A stretch of DNA of 31,708 nt. Source: Sperchopsis tessellata (Eukaryota; Arthropoda; Insecta; Coleoptera; Hydrophilidae). The stretch lies in NCBI GenBank assembly GCA_033557685.1, contig JAWQRN010000307.1, positions 1 through 31,708 of the forward strand, written 5' to 3'. Position 1 is the first letter of the stretch. The number at the start of each line of letters is the position of its first letter. The position numbers and the translations under genes were made by a program. A model generated the notes under the pieces. That model was not told the DNA's origin and did no database searches. It was given only the letters and a program-made list of their open reading frames with translations. Below are positions 1-12,809 of this stretch, piece by piece.

Positions 1-1550
1 TATAATAATAAAATAATAAGAGATCATTTATTTATTCAAACTAATTTCGGATACAATTTATTCCTTAGATGTTGATTAACAACTCTGTTACAATACAACC
101 ATTATGAGGCATTTTGATATAGAACAATAATACACTGCTCTATACAAATATATCGTCTTGCAAGGGAAGCAAAAATCAAAGTGATTTTGCAGAAGTGATT
201 TAGTTTGGAGTATATACAGTAACATAACACCCACTTCAATTAAAAAACTATTCTAGGAAATTTTAGAGTGTGTTCCATTTTCAGAACCCCGGGCGTTACT
301 TCAAATTATGAACTTAACATTGCGCTCTTTGAATTCAATCTATACCACGAGGTGAATTCCAATATTAGTGATGATTTATTTTACTTCCTTTTCTCTTTTC
401 GTAATTATTATACAAGTGGAACGTTGACTAGGAATATTGGAGATTTGTGTTGTGCTTTGTGTAGTGCATACATTTTAATAAAATAATTTACATATTAATT
501 ACAAACAATTTATTTATGTCTATTGCAGAGGAGATTTGCTATCAGATCGCAGATGACTATATGACGATGTCGATGTGATACAAAATAGTTAGGATGCATG
601 ATAAACTATGCAAAATTTTCGTTATTAACTGTTGGAGATATGTTTTCGAAGGACGCCGTGTAAATGTTCTTATTAGTACTGACGTTTTTTCTTCTATTAT
701 AAGGGACATATTCAAAGCAGTGATCTTACTTGGTTGAACAAGTAAGAGATATTGATTTTACAACAAGAATATGGATGATTGCTTAGTATGAATAAGTTCA
801 TGGAGGGGATTAGTAATTAATCGGGACAGCCAACTAGTTGACTAGAACGGGATGTATCCACGGCAGGTATTTGCGTAGAGGGGCCTATATGGCTACTATT
901 TATGTAGATAAGAATTTGTGTATATAAATTTCTAAAGTAGGACTAGGAAAAAATGGTTATATGGTGTTAGGAGAATGTTGAAAAGTAGACAAGTAAGAAA
1001 TAAATGGACATGTATGATAAGGTGCACGGGTTAGTAGAGATTCGCGAGGATAAGGAGGAAAGAATTGCTATTTCCGCCCATCCCAAAAGGAGGTAGTAAG
1101 GGAGAGTAGTTATATTTCAAAGTTTGATTCGTATATCAGTCGTAATTTGTAGGTTTCAGATGGAGGAATAATAGTTTTGACAAATATACCAGAGGCCCTA
1201 TAAACCCATTTACGAGGTAGGTGCACACTAAAAGAAACTAGAAATAATGACTATTAAACTATATAACTCAAAGCGTATATGAAGTTATAAAAAAGTTTTG
1301 ATGGCATTTAATTTTAAGTTCCATGAGTTTTAGCTGGAGCATTATTTCTACTCTTTTGGCTGCAAGTTGTCACTATGAATACCATTGTCACAGTCAACTT
1401 CAACTGCTGAATTGAAATCGAAAACCACAAAGGAAGAGAACTAATACAAACGATAAGGTACCTTAGCTTCGAACTTGCTCGAACAGACATTATTCGTATA
1501 TTGCACAAAACGGAAAGAGTAATATTGATCTAACCTTTATAAATTATATG
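1..1550. other. AT-rich intergenic or intronic DNA, nothing assignable
   Basis: The six frames are dense in stops. The longest frames (268-486 on plus, 1314-1508 on minus) are about 70 codons or fewer and match no family I recognise. The last part, from roughly 1550, may already belong to the LINE that becomes readable at about 1650. Confidence 0.5.
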
Positions 1551-1559
1551 TTGAAAAAA

Positions 1560-3460
1560 CTGTTATAAAACGACAGAATTACATAATCCTATAAGAAAAC
1601 ACCACAGAATAACTGCAACACTTAAAATTAAACAAACCCATATAAAAAGTGAGATACATCCAACCTGCACACGAAGAACCGTCAATGGATACTAAAATGT
1701 TAACACAAGTAATTACAAACTCATTAGAATCTAATTACAAGAAGAGACGCTCGACGTCTTGGTTTGGTGTTCAATGTAAGAATACGAAATCCAAATGTAT
1801 ACAGCTTAGAAATAATAACTACACTGAGTATGATACAATACGTAGGGAATATAAACAACTTATTAAAACCAAGAGAAGCTCCTACAACGAATATTTGTAC
1901 ATAAACTGCTTGAAGCGGAATTACGGCCATGGAATATACTCAAGAAACCAAGGACCAGTGATAACCATATTTTGGGCAAATAATGGGAAGAATACTTTAA
2001 ATTAAGGTTCAGACAACCTAATATTTATCTCCAGGAGAAATTAAGAGACATCGAAGGTAATCACTGGTACAATGAACAAATACCAGAGCAGGACATCTCT
2101 CAAAATAGTAATAAACTAAAAAAAAAAACAAAAAGCAGCAGGAATAGACATTATCACAAATTAACATATCGTATTGTTATTTCCTCTTTAACCCATTGGT
2201 GGGTCAGCATCTTCAATATAATTTTTGAAACTGGAGAGATCCCGAAGACATGAAAAACCTCTAAAGTTAAAACACTGTAGAAAGGGAAAGGAACCTTTAG
2301 AGACCCCAACTCTCATAGAGGGATAGAATTTCTCCCAACGCAATTCAAACTGTTAATAAAAATTGTTAACAGTAGTATTGTAGGTCACCTAGAAAATATC
2401 CTCCCACTACAATAATACAGTTTCCGCAAAAATAGAAGTTGTGAAAATGCCATAAATTTGCTAGTTGGTGAAGTCGAACACTATCCCTAGTATTTGTTCA
2501 AGATTTACCACACTTTATAAAAACACCAGAAACACAATGCATAATGTATGCAGATGACTTTGTTATATACTTAAATAAATTTCAACAACTTCAGACAAGT
2601 ATGAACCGATTGAAATCTTGGTGCAACACAAATAAGCTAAATATTAATCATGGAAAAAGCAAAATGTTTTAACTTAGAATGGGAGGAGGTTTAAAAATAA
2701 CAACAATGCATTCTTAGGTATTCACTTTGTGAATGAATATGAATAGATAGGGGTTACACTTCAAGCAACACTAACTCTAACCAAACATATCAATAGAAAA
2801 TGGCTCATGTAATAGGATCTCTAAAACACACACAAAGATTAAAGTTGAACAAAGCAGTTAAACTATACAATATAAAGATCTGAACTTACGGCTTAAAATC
2901 CTTGTGTTCAATGCTAAATGCAAAAAATCTGGTACAACTAGACAAAATGAAAGCTCGTTTGCTTAAGAAAACTCTATGCATACCGAAAATGGCCCCCAAT
3001 ACATTTGCATTCTACCTAGCAGGAATAAGTAGTACGGGGGAATATTTTTTTAACAGATTTAAAGGACCAACAAATTAACTCATATTGGAAGTCAAGGAAA
3101 TGAGAAAAGAAAAGAATATGAAGTTTGTGACTGACAAATACAAGGATGAACCAGCGTTCACATCGCATGTATGGAAAGGTTCCATTAAACCCTTGTATGA
3201 TCATCACGATCTCTTATTCAACAAAACACATTTCCATTACCCAGAAGAAGACTGTATATGCAACCACTGATGTGTAAAACGAGAAAATCGGTCAATATTG
3301 CAGTTTATTAACCACCAATTATCCTGACTATTGTAATTAAAAACTGCAGAATTTTTATTTTATTTTGTATTAATTTAATGTTGTGTTATATTATATAATT
3401 TGTATTTTTGTAAATGTGTATGTACTGTCTGCAACTGATGCTGCAAAATAAAAATCTATT
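1560..3460 (+). pseudogene. Decayed non-LTR retrotransposon (LINE) ORF2, reverse transcriptase
   Basis: This is a LINE pol remnant. Intact copies encode an endonuclease plus RT that copies the element into the genome by target-primed reverse transcription. Several frames must be stitched together. Positions 1649-2005 are an open 118-codon linker between endonuclease and RT, with a 'YDTIRREYKQLIKTKRSSY' stretch. Near 2120-2160 'KKQKAAGIDIITN' matches the usual KKAPGPDGI-NE block. Positions 2270-2400 give 'KGKGTFRDPNSHRGIEFLP', then a Q-SFRKNRSCENAI block matching QYGFRKGRS. The catalytic YADD lies near 2548, followed by a WC--NKL-IN block. Positions 2700-2800 give LGI and VTLQATL-LTKHI, and an open 61-codon tail at 3085-3270 ends in a Cys/His-containing segment. 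A probable 3' end with AATAAA-like signals lies near 3450. Many stops and frameshifts make it non-functional. The endonuclease domain is not recognisable. The clade (Jockey, I, RTE or other) cannot be fixed by eye. Confidence 0.85.
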
Positions 3461-3469
3461 AATATGCTT

Positions 3470-6400
3470 TCTACTTTGTACAAAAAACTTTATTTGGAGA
3501 TGAGAGGTTTCTGGAGTCGGGTGCATCCACTTCTTCATTATAATTTTAAATAACCCTTAAATGTTGATGTGTCTGTTTATTGTTTAAACAAATCTTCATT
3601 TAAGAGTCTTAGTTAACTGAGCAGTCACTATTCTATGTAATAATATATTCGTATTTTGATAGTTTGTGTACAGTATATAGTATGTATAGTGTATTAAACA
3701 ATTATGATGAAATTTTGCATTAATCATTGTTAAACGTAAACTGTATGTGACAATGTCTTATATTGAGATCTGACAACCATACAAACCTATGTATTTATTT
3801 ATCAATTTATTAATACCTCTGGAGGGTAAATTGTTTTTCATATGTGATATCGGCTATCATCACGATTGCTATTATAAGGGAAATTTAAGATTTCAGTAAT
3901 ATTTTCAATAGATAACATTATCTTTAATGTAGATATATTCAGAGCAGATTGTGTTATGTGTCCCAATCGAGAACTGCATTCATGCTATTCGTCTACGCTT
4001 TTACATCGTAAAGATATGATGGTTTTAGTAGAACGTAGGACTTGCGACATATTTTAAATGGAAGAAAAAATTGTATTATGTCGATTGCTTTCGAGGATTT
4101 GGGAGATTTTGTCCTTGGAGTTTTTGGTGAATGTTAATAAAGCAACAGATTTTGAATTATGTGCAACGAAGTTGTTAGAGGAAGTAAGTTAATTTTTAAA
4201 CGGATACCAATTTGCTAAGGGTGCTTCCGCGACAATTTGCAAGTATCAAGACACTTAATTGACTCATACTGACACATTCTTAGTTGAGTGGTGATGCAAC
4301 AAATTGTGAAGCTATCTGTTGGTTTAGGTGAGTATAAAATATATGGAAAGAAAACGTGAATCATCGTACTATCTTAGCATTCAAAAAGGAGACGAAGCCT
4401 GTTGATTTCTACCGTGTTTCTACATTGTCTGAAAGTATTATTTTCAAAATAGAGTTATTCGTTAGATCGTTTATAGTAATGATTATCCTCAGGATCTCTT
4501 CTTGACTATGTTCTTTACGAAACTAAACAAAATCATCGGATTTGTGTGTTACCCGATCTCAAGTCAAACGCTTCATTTGTATATATCCAACCCATTCTTC
4601 TGCGAAATTTCTTATAAGATTACTACCATTTTTAAGGGAAAAGTTATCTGGTATATGTGTATAGGTACCCTCGTTATCTTGTTGGTGAGAAAACCTTATG
4701 TCGACTTGTAGACTCTACGTACCCCTTTGTAAGTCAACTACTTGGGCCATTCCGGTAGATCTCTTTCCGTCTACTACAGATAACGTCTGATCTTGATAAA
4801 CAAATCTAGAAAGCCACTTTCAGCTTTACTTCTCATGATCATGAGTCTGAACCCATTTTTGATTTGGAGAGCCCACATATTATAAATATGCTCGACAAGG
4901 GTCAGTATAGCTAATCATTTTGATAATTATGTTTCTTCCAACTGTGACCCTAGCATGAACGTCAATGAGCTGTCATCTCTCCCACTCTAGATCTCACTAC
5001 TGTTTTCTGTGTTGATATCTGATCCTACTGTGTATCGTCAGTAAGCATTATCGTATTTGTCTTCTTTCATGACCTGCTCTGAATTAGTTATGGCAACAGA
5101 AATACATTGTGAAAGACATCTTATTTTATATTGTTTGGACTGATAATTTCTCGAGATAAGTTAAATATTGGTTTCATATATTTTATAATGTAAATGAGTT
5201 CCTATGAAAGTTTTCCAGTTTTCTTTACTAATTAAACAATATGCACATCTGAAAAACTAATCTAGGTAAATTAGTGGTGCCTAATGTGTCAGGATCTGAC
5301 GTGATTATAATCAAGGTGTGTGACCCATTTAATGCTCGGCTTATAATTTGAATGTTAAGTGCTATCATCCTTATTAAATCTCTAGAGTCGAGCGATAATT
5401 TATGGCACCAGTTATTTTACGTCCATAGGAGAAAATTGTTCAGTCGGTAGAATACAAAATGCTTCTGTGTAAATCACAGATTAAATAGGGGCAAATGTGT
5501 GCTACACGCGTAAATATTTTAATGGGATTACGACTCCAAAGAGAGGTATTTCCCCCTAAGCTAATCACATGACCTACGATAAGTACTTCTTCAACCGGAA
5601 AATAGACAAACTCTACTCTGTTTCCCCATTTGCTTAATATTTTAATCATAGTACACGCTAAAGTTTAAATTTGAGAGAATGATTTAATAGTAAAGTTTAA
5701 AGTTAAGGAATAAGTGTCTGCGTTAGTCCACAAAATTTATTTAGGTCAAAGTTAAAAAGCCCGCCTAATATTTTAATCCCACTTTTGTTTAGATAAGGCA
5801 AAACTGTGTACAAGCTAACTAGTTAAACACATTGTACAGGTTGCTGTAAGGCCTAGGTTTAGATTAAGCACGCTTATTTTAGAAAAATGTTACACCAAAG
5901 TCTGTCTAATTTCCACAGTATTATACTAGCTAACTCTAACGACGCAATTTGTCAAAGTCTGCGGTAGATAAATACTAAATTATGTAGATATATTTATTTC
6001 ATTTCTGAAACTTGACATAATATGAACAGTTTGACTTATACTTTATACCAAAATTTTGGGTATTCTCCACTATTTGAGAAAATAAACTGAATTTATGTCC
6101 AACACAGATTAATAATTTTTGTTATAACCATAGGATTTGAATACATGTTCTGTGTAACAGAATATTTTAAATAGACTTACCTACTAATTAGCGAAAATGC
6201 GGTTGAGACAACTTTTGCGACACCAACTGTGTATAAAATATTATAATCATTTGAGTAGTATATAAGACAGTTTCAAACCATTTCATTGTGAACATCTAAT
6301 AATGTCGATGAGTACTTTCCCGTAAACAAATTGTACTTAATTTGTAATTTAAATATATTACATGGGTGGCGTCAACTAAGTTTTTGTATTTTATGGTAAA

Positions 6401-7185
6401 GAAAAGGCTTCAGATATGCTGAGTGAGAGTTTAGTTGTAAAACATTCAGAGCTTTTCTATGTAAGTTTACAAGTAATATTCTGTGTTCCTGTGTTGTTGT
6501 CTATGATTTTTCAGAGGCCCAGTTAAGATATATGACAACATTTTTTGGGGTAGATCTCATCAGAATCTAGGAGTATACGGTTCACATATTTTGGGGACAG
6601 AGTAATTCATCCATTGTAAAATGTTGAATTTAAACAGTAGTTAACACGCGTATGAAGCAACGTCTTATAAGGACTTATAAAATTTTAAACAGTTTAAGGA
6701 GAAACTTAAGATGGATTTATAAAATATATGCATATTAAGAATTAAGATTAAGGAAATTTATTTCAAATGCAACTTGATACACAAGAAAATTTATACAAAA
6801 TATAATTACATAAAAACAATCACATAGAAAGCATTTAAAAAAAATGGATAAAAAAATCAATTCACGCGCCCACTCAAATACAAAGAGAAGCCACAAAACA
6901 GAAAAAAAATAATTATATAAAGGGAATACACAACTTCGATCTTGTCATTGATAAAATCTAACACTAGTATTATATAGTGTAAATTTATAGATAGCTCTTT
7001 GCCTATAATATATTATTGTTAACTTATTAATTGTGTGCTTAATTACGGATTCGTTCTAATTTATTTTGATGTCTAACGTATGCTAAGTAATTTAATTATT
7101 AAGAAAGAATTAATATATTTTGTTTATCTTTGTTATGTATGCTATGATTAGAAAATAAGTGAATAATATAAATTTAACCACATAC
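3470..7185. other. Long AT-rich stretch without assignable features
   Basis: No RNA gene, repeat array or recognisable protein was found. The interval 4490-5060 is somewhat less AT-rich and has longer open stretches on both strands, for example 4502-4711 on plus and several 25-35 codon runs on minus. I translated all minus frames there and could not place them in a family. They may be the remains of a transposon too old to identify. An open minus frame at 5440-5649 is also unrecognised. Confidence 0.45.
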
Positions 7186-7189
7186 TATG

Positions 7190-8005
7190 ATAGTTGTGTC
7201 TGAACCAGGTGAAAGTTATGGAGTAGTGTGACCTGTTTCATGACGATGTTCAACCATCAAGGATCTGATAAACCTCTTCGCTTTACAACGAGATGATATC
7301 GTATACAAGTGAAAATACTTGCGATACCTTTTGAATTGGAGAGAAGGCAGTTTTCATATCAATTACTTTGTTTAGAATTTGGGAAAACGTGAACGTCGAT
7401 TCCTAGACCTATGGTAGAAAAGCCCGTATTTTCTCCTAAGGAGTATTTTTCAAAGTAATTGGTCTATTCCTAAAAGGTCATGTTGACCGTTTGATATTTA
7501 ACAAATTACGCATCTCTTGCGCAAAGTAGAGTTGTGTCGTGGAAATGGAAACCTCGTCGTACGAGCGAATTATTAACATACATTTTTAAAACACTAGAAG
7601 CAGATACCTTTTATTATGTGTGGGTTTGCGATAAACAGAATAAATTTGGTAACCATAGGTCCTACATTTCAACATTGCATCAAAAAAAAAAAACGATGGT
7701 AACCAGATGACCCACTCTCCATCGCAAAACGAGTGTCCGGATGTTGAAGAAGGTATCTAGTATATCTCTTCCTAGTGACCGTATAAAATAGGTGCCATCC
7801 ACATAAAGGAACCGGTTTTTTTGAATATATATCGGAGGACGATAATGCCATATTGGCAACAACAGGGAGAACGGGAAACCTATAGCAGCTTTAGAAGAAG
7901 AAATTTGTTCGTAGAAATGGTCCGTAAATATAAAATAAATGGATCTCAGACATACTTCTGTCGGCGCCGCAATATTTTGAGATGCAACTTCCCGTTTCAT
8001 TAAGT
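7190..8005 (-). pseudogene. Penelope-like element remnant: RT plus start of endonuclease linker
   Basis: PLE proteins combine an RT related to telomerase with a C-terminal GIY-YIG endonuclease. Read on the minus strand from about 8000, two overlapping frames carry PLE RT landmarks. One frame has 'EVCLRSIYFIFTDHFYEQ', equivalent to the CL-STYF-F-G-FYEQ block, then an AIGFPF segment. The other has 'GFPVLPVVANMALSS', equivalent to GSPLSPVVANLYME. The catalytic block reads FLYVDGTYFI, where active PLEs have RYVDDTF, so the second aspartate is replaced by glycine. Next come FAMES (FTME) and, near 7620, 'VYRKPTHNKRYL', a very characteristic PLE sequence. Further down, 7250-7390 resembles the F-P--K----VKD----GVY linker before GIY-YIG. 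The YIG motif itself is not readable. Frame changes and the lost aspartate make it dead. The N-terminal RT half is missing or unrecognisable. Confidence 0.72.
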
Positions 8006-8009
8006 CTGT

Positions 8010-9540
8010 TGGAGCTAGTCTTATCCTAGAAATTTATTCCAATATGGCAAAAGTTTCATATCTGGGAAATGAATCTTTTTAATATTTTGTTAAGTGATTG
8101 GGTGAAAAATAATCGAGCTAATTTGTGTGTTAGAGACCCTATTGAATTAACAATTAGTATAAGAGGTCACAAATGTACCTTAGGAGATTCGTGGAAAATG
8201 ATTTTGTGCTGCAATGGTGGATTAAACTTTCTACTCAATTAATGGTCAGAAATGAACGATTTCATATTATAATATTAACAATCTAGTATTATTGGTATAA
8301 TATAATGATTAAATACATTAGTCTTAAATTAGATTCACAAACAATTCATTTATCGAAATACTTTCATTTAATATAGACGTTATCAAATAAATCTATGATA
8401 TACATCTATGTTCCATTATTTGATTCCTGAAAACATTCCTCGATGTTATATATTTAGAGAAAATGTGACTTTCTAGACACAAATGGGGATGCTGACAATG
8501 TTAAAGTACATCCTTTTTTCATATACATTTCTGCAAGCAATAGCGAGAAGAGAAAGCTCGCAGCAATACATTTCAATTGAGACAACTTCATAATGTGGCA
8601 CAGAACATTCGCACTCGTGTGTTGATATGTCCCTTGAGTAAAATGAAGACATTCAATATTTCCTGCCAAGTTATCATTGTTTTCGATTGCCTCATACAGT
8701 TCCTGCTATTTCTACACTTGTAATCATTACATTTTCAAATGCAATATAGTCTCAAATTGAATTATTATTTATTGTCTCGGAGAAATGGGTATGTCGGAAT
8801 CAAATGATTATTGTTCGGATGAGAAGCTTTTGAAGCAGAAATAATCAATTTAAAGCTTTATTCTGTTTGAAAATAACGAGGAAAGAAATATTATATAGCG
8901 GAACTTGTTGCATATAAAAAAATCACTACTAATCAAATTTATTTCTCTAGAATGAAATTTGCTACCAGAATAATGACAAACTATTTCGTAACTCGCATGT
9001 GATGTGTGACGTTTATTTTTAAAAGATTTTGGTATCTGTTGTTACCGTGTTCTAGTTAGTCTCCTTCTCCATTATTTTACATTTACGGGGGAGAATATTT
9101 ATGTTAGATATCTATCTAGCTATAAAAGAAAACACGTATAAGATAAAACAGCCATTAATGTTTAACATAACTCATCCATCATTTACATTTACAATACTCC
9201 ATATTTTTCACCTACCCTCAGAAAAAATCCCTTCATTAATCTTATAAAATATCGTTCGATCGCAGTTTGAGGCTTATTCAAACGAAAAATGTTCCAGTTA
9301 AATTTTACTAATTTTATCAAGACAGAAATTTTCTCAAACGTATTTAAACTACACAATATTTGTGCACAAATGTCACAGCCACTTTTAATATTCTTTAATA
9401 TAGGTTTAGTAGGTAGCACACTAACAAAAAAATTTTGCGAGTAAAGCTGAAGTATCCTTATACTAGTACCATAGATTTTAAAAAAGAGAGTGTAATATAT
9501 ATCGCATTTCTGGCCTAATATGAATATTTTGAATTAGTTA
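8010..9540. other. AT-rich DNA, no assignable features
   Basis: No protein similarity, RNA gene or repeat structure was seen. Open frames at 8454-8669 and 9189-9419 on minus (71 and 76 codons) have no recognisable motifs and are about the size expected by chance or from decayed repeats. Confidence 0.5.
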
Positions 9541-9559
9541 ATTCTTTGTGTTGCTCATT

Positions 9560-10010
9560 TTATCACAGTAGCTACATCATTTAATTTACCCAGCGTCTTA
9601 AGTTTGTCGGCCAGGAAATCTTCTATTTTCCTATGCCTCAACGCCCTTTGATCTTTCCTTGTACGTAAGTTCTAGGATGGAGTATTAAACATTTATGAAA
9701 TATGGTAAACTATACGATACTTTAATTTGATGATAGTCACGAAATCCCTCTCTTTGTTCATCCCTTGTAAGATTATATATTTGTTATGATCTATCCAAGA
9801 TATCCTTGGAATTTTCCTACAGAGCCACATTTCGAAACCATCTAATTTTCGCATCGGAGCCACATTCAATTTTCAGGTTTCGGTACCATAAACATTATCT
9901 CAAGACTGCATAATACATCTTCATTTTAAGGTATGCACTTCATTTGATTTTGTTTCTTGCCTTTATTTTAAGGCCTAGATATCTAATATTTATAGAGAGA
10001 TCAAACAATT
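9560..10010 (-). pseudogene. C-terminal tail of a degraded LINE reverse transcriptase
   Basis: The minus strand, read from about 9990 downward, gives an L-IKARNKIIK-like run. It is followed by 'YGTETWKL' (positions about 9867-9890), matching the LYGSETWTL motif found after the RT core in many arthropod LINEs. In the next frames come an R-L--FEMWLCRKIPRISW stretch near 9800-9850, matching the L-AFEMWC-RRMLRISW block, then 'MNKERDFVTIIK' near 9740 (M-KERELL-TIK), and R-K-ED-LA near 9610-9640. Order and spacing fit the family. Stop codons and at least one frameshift interrupt it. The polymerase core would lie above 10010 and is not recognisable, so this is a truncated copy. It differs in sequence from the LINE at 1.6-3.5 kb, whose tail ends differently. 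Confidence 0.68.
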
Positions 10011-10169
10011 TACTTACGTGTTTTACTCCATGAGATTTGTCTTAAGTGATAAGATTGTGGAGTCTTGAGTCATGGATTTCAAGACATTATATAAAATAAA
10101 ACAGATAGAAGATTTCAACAAGTTGGGCAGTTAAAATAAATTATAAAGTGATATATTTAAGGGGAGAAT

Positions 10170-10577
10170 ATGAGCATAATAAAATGGGCATTTAGAACAG
10201 ACAAGGAAATAGTTCTAATAAAGGTTCACCATCAACTTCAGACAACTCTAAGCCCCGCACTCCAATTAAACCTCGACATTGGCATAAACGAACGCTTGAA
10301 GTCGACAGATTTGCGTGAACAAGAATCCCCAATGAAATGTCCCAAACCTATAATCCCTCCTCGGCATCCTCAAAAACGAATAGCCTTCGATGATGCGACT
10401 GTATTATCCACTAGATTGAAGTATTTTTGCGTGAACTTTGCATTAGGCCAAAACATTATATCAGACTATCCACTATTGAATACAAGGAGCCTTTTCTACC
10501 ACCTTGAGCTTGTTGTCAATGTGATATTCACAACACTCAAACATCCGTTTCAATCCACCAAATCAAACACAGCCTAA
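10170..10577 (+). CDS. Unrecognised 135-codon open reading frame
   Basis: This is the longest open frame in the window and the local base composition is less AT-rich than its flanks. The predicted product is 135 residues, with a proline- and lysine-containing middle (CPKPIIPPRHPQKR at about residues 57-70) and a more hydrophobic C-terminal third. I see no signal peptide, zinc finger, protease or polymerase motif. The start is the first ATG after stops; a purine-rich stretch (ggggagaat) precedes it, which has no special meaning in a eukaryote. It could be an exon, a piece of a transposon gag or ORF1, or a chance frame. Frames this long should be rare in DNA of this composition, so decayed coding DNA is more likely than chance. 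No splice sites or promoter support an active gene. The other two plus frames over the same stretch are full of stops. Confidence 0.22.
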   Translation: MSIIKWAFRTDKEIVLIKVHHQLQTTLSPALQLNLDIGINERLKSTDLREQESPMKCPKPIIPPRHPQKRIAFDDATVLSTRLKYFCVNFALGQNIISDYPLLNTRSLFYHLELVVNVIFTTLKHPFQSTKSNTA

Positions 10578-10579
10578 AG

Positions 10580-12148
10580 TTCTCAGAAGTCTTCATAATA
10601 ACACATAATTGTATACAGAAAAATAAATTAGATGTAATCATAAAATAAAAGAGCATTTACCTTGGATCTATTAAATATAATTAGTCGAAATACTAAATTA
10701 TAAGATAACGGCAGAATAATAACACTAAAATGAAGTGGAAATCTAACATAAATTAGGTACAGGAAAAATTAATAAGTAATTTATGGAACCTATTCATAGT
10801 TGGTGGAGAACGGCGTGTTTACGGAATAAAATTCGACAAAACCTCTGCGACCCCTCCATCGTGTTTAAATACCTGGAACTACAAAGAGATTATGTGAGGT
10901 GCAAAGACTGAAACATGAAATAACTAAGAAAAATATTAAATTAGTTATAAATAAGTAGATGACTTATTTTATAAAGCAGTATTGAATTTTTAGGTTCATA
11001 TCATCATGTTAAATATAGTGACAGGTTTCAAAACATGCTAATAGGCATGCATTGTAACTTGGACCTTAGGAAATTATGTAGGGATAATTTTCTCAGACGT
11101 AACATTTTCAATTAACCAATTTATCTACCTACAAAGTTTCTATTTTAATTTTCATGTAGAGGCATCTTATGTCAAAGCTACCAAGATAGAATCTTACACG
11201 ATTTTAATATTCCAGTAAACAGAAGAGTCCCTTATATCCTGGGGTGAGAGTATATGGCCGTCTGTCTGGCTACGTGCTGAATTATTTTCTTTAAAATATG
11301 CCTTAGATTAAATATAGAATATATGATTTTTTAACCTGCTCTCCGAGGCCCGCATTTTATTCTGTACATATCATTTTTTATTTCTGAATATTGTTTCGAT
11401 ATCTTTAAAATTTTTGTTAAATATCTTCATTGTATTTTTATTTCTTTTTTAATGTTTTATACACACATTTTATATATTTATAATATGTTATCAATATTAT
11501 AAGTATGTATTTATAATATTTGTATTGTCATAAATTTAGATTAAAATTGTTCACAGTTATATCCATGCCCCGAAGGATTAACAAATATTAAGAAATTGTT
11601 AATATTTGTATTTGCTTACCTTATCCTACAAAAGTACCGAATTATCATACCTAATGTTATTTATAAGTCATTCATTAATTTTCACTCCTTTATCATAAGT
11701 ATATTAACATTCGTTAGTGAAGGTAGAATATAGCCTTGCCTGACATCTTTGCAATATCCTTTTTTTTGTAAATGTATTTTATTTGGGATGCAAGCAATCA
11801 TCTGCAATTCATCATGGTTACTATCACCATGTATCTACAACTTTATCTCTTTTCTATATTTACTGAGCAGTTTTTGTAATGTAATTTTAATATATCGGTC
11901 CTGCTTGTGCAGAGGTGGAATTAAGTATTTGGATTATATAATAAGTATAATGAAATAAAGAAGTAAAAACAGATGGAAGACATGAAACCAAAATTAAATA
12001 AAGTTTTGGGGACAAAGCACCGAATGAATATACTCTGTGCGAAGTAGATGAAATTATAAAAAGATTCTATCAATAACAATAACAAATATCAAGTTGATAA
12101 ATAATTATTTTTAATCAGTTCTCTTTTAATTACAATTTTAGCTGTACG
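10580..12148. other. AT-rich DNA, nothing assignable
   Basis: No recognisable coding or repeat structure was found. Position 10801-10900 is a slightly GC-richer patch with a 40-codon open plus-strand stretch that I could not identify. Positions 11390-11550 are very AT-rich and contain repeated TTTATA/TATTTATAATAT-type words. Confidence 0.45.
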
Positions 12149-12150
12149 TA

Positions 12151-12654
12151 CAATAAACCCTTGATATAACGGACTCGGATATAAATTGTACATTTAGGTA
12201 TTCAAATCGAAATTTCGAGATTTCCTTGTGTAATAATGCACTTAAATATTTAATTTAACCCGTTAATAGTAGTTAAACGTAAAGGTGTATTAAATATGTA
12301 CATATAATATGAGCATACTTTTTAACTACATAAAGAAAAGCAAAAAATAATGCAATGGTATTAAATTTTATGTTTAGTAAATCTATTCAGTACACAATTC
12401 GCGTAAACACATCACATCATTGTAATCAGTGAAGTTAATTAAATTTAGTCAAAATACTTAGGTTATATATTACAGTTTACGGTTAACCCATCGAACATTC
12501 ATATCCATTTAGTTTAGAATATGCACCTACTGTATGTAAAAACTATATTTTAAATTGATCTATGGACTGAAATATGTACGCATACATACGTGTTAAGAAA
12601 ATACACTTTCTTATAAAACGGACTGAATTAGTGCATTCTATCAGAGTTCTACTG
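12151..12654. mobile_element. pogo/Tigger-like non-autonomous DNA transposon (MITE)
   Basis: The left end begins CAATAAACCCTTGATATAAC, followed by GGACTCGGATATAA. The right end, read on the minus strand, begins CAGTAGAACTCTGATAGAAT, then GCACTAATTCAGTCCG. These are diverged versions of one terminal inverted repeat and resemble the CAGT-GAACC--GATATAACGGAC ends of pogo/Tigger (Tc1-mariner superfamily) elements. The dinucleotide TA stands immediately outside both ends (12149-12150 and 12655-12656), as expected of the target duplication. The interior of about 500 bp has no transposase frame, so the element is non-autonomous or internally deleted. The terminal repeats have clearly diverged, so it is an old insertion. 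Confidence 0.62.
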
Positions 12655-12809
12655 TATTTAGTATATAATAATTAAGAACTAACAATAAAGGAAAATTGTG
12701 TAAACCCAAAAAAAGCGTTATATTAATCGGAAAAAGCGATCCGTTATACACAATGAACAAAAGCTATCGCACATACGTAGGAGCGAAAATTTAAAGACAT
12801 ATAACTTAC

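Noticed and set aside
4490..5060. Possible decayed LINE on the minus strand
   Set aside because: All three minus frames were translated and none gave an ordered set of family motifs; left unassigned.
7680..8000. MULE-type transposase (FLYVDGTY resembling YVDGTFK)
   Set aside because: The flanking order CL-STYF-F---FYEQ, SPVVANM, FAME and VYRKPTHNKRYL is specific to Penelope-like RT, so VDGT is a mutated VDD.
7821..8003. 60-codon plus-strand frame rich in Arg
   Set aside because: Antisense to the PLE RT fragment on the minus strand, which explains the open stretch.
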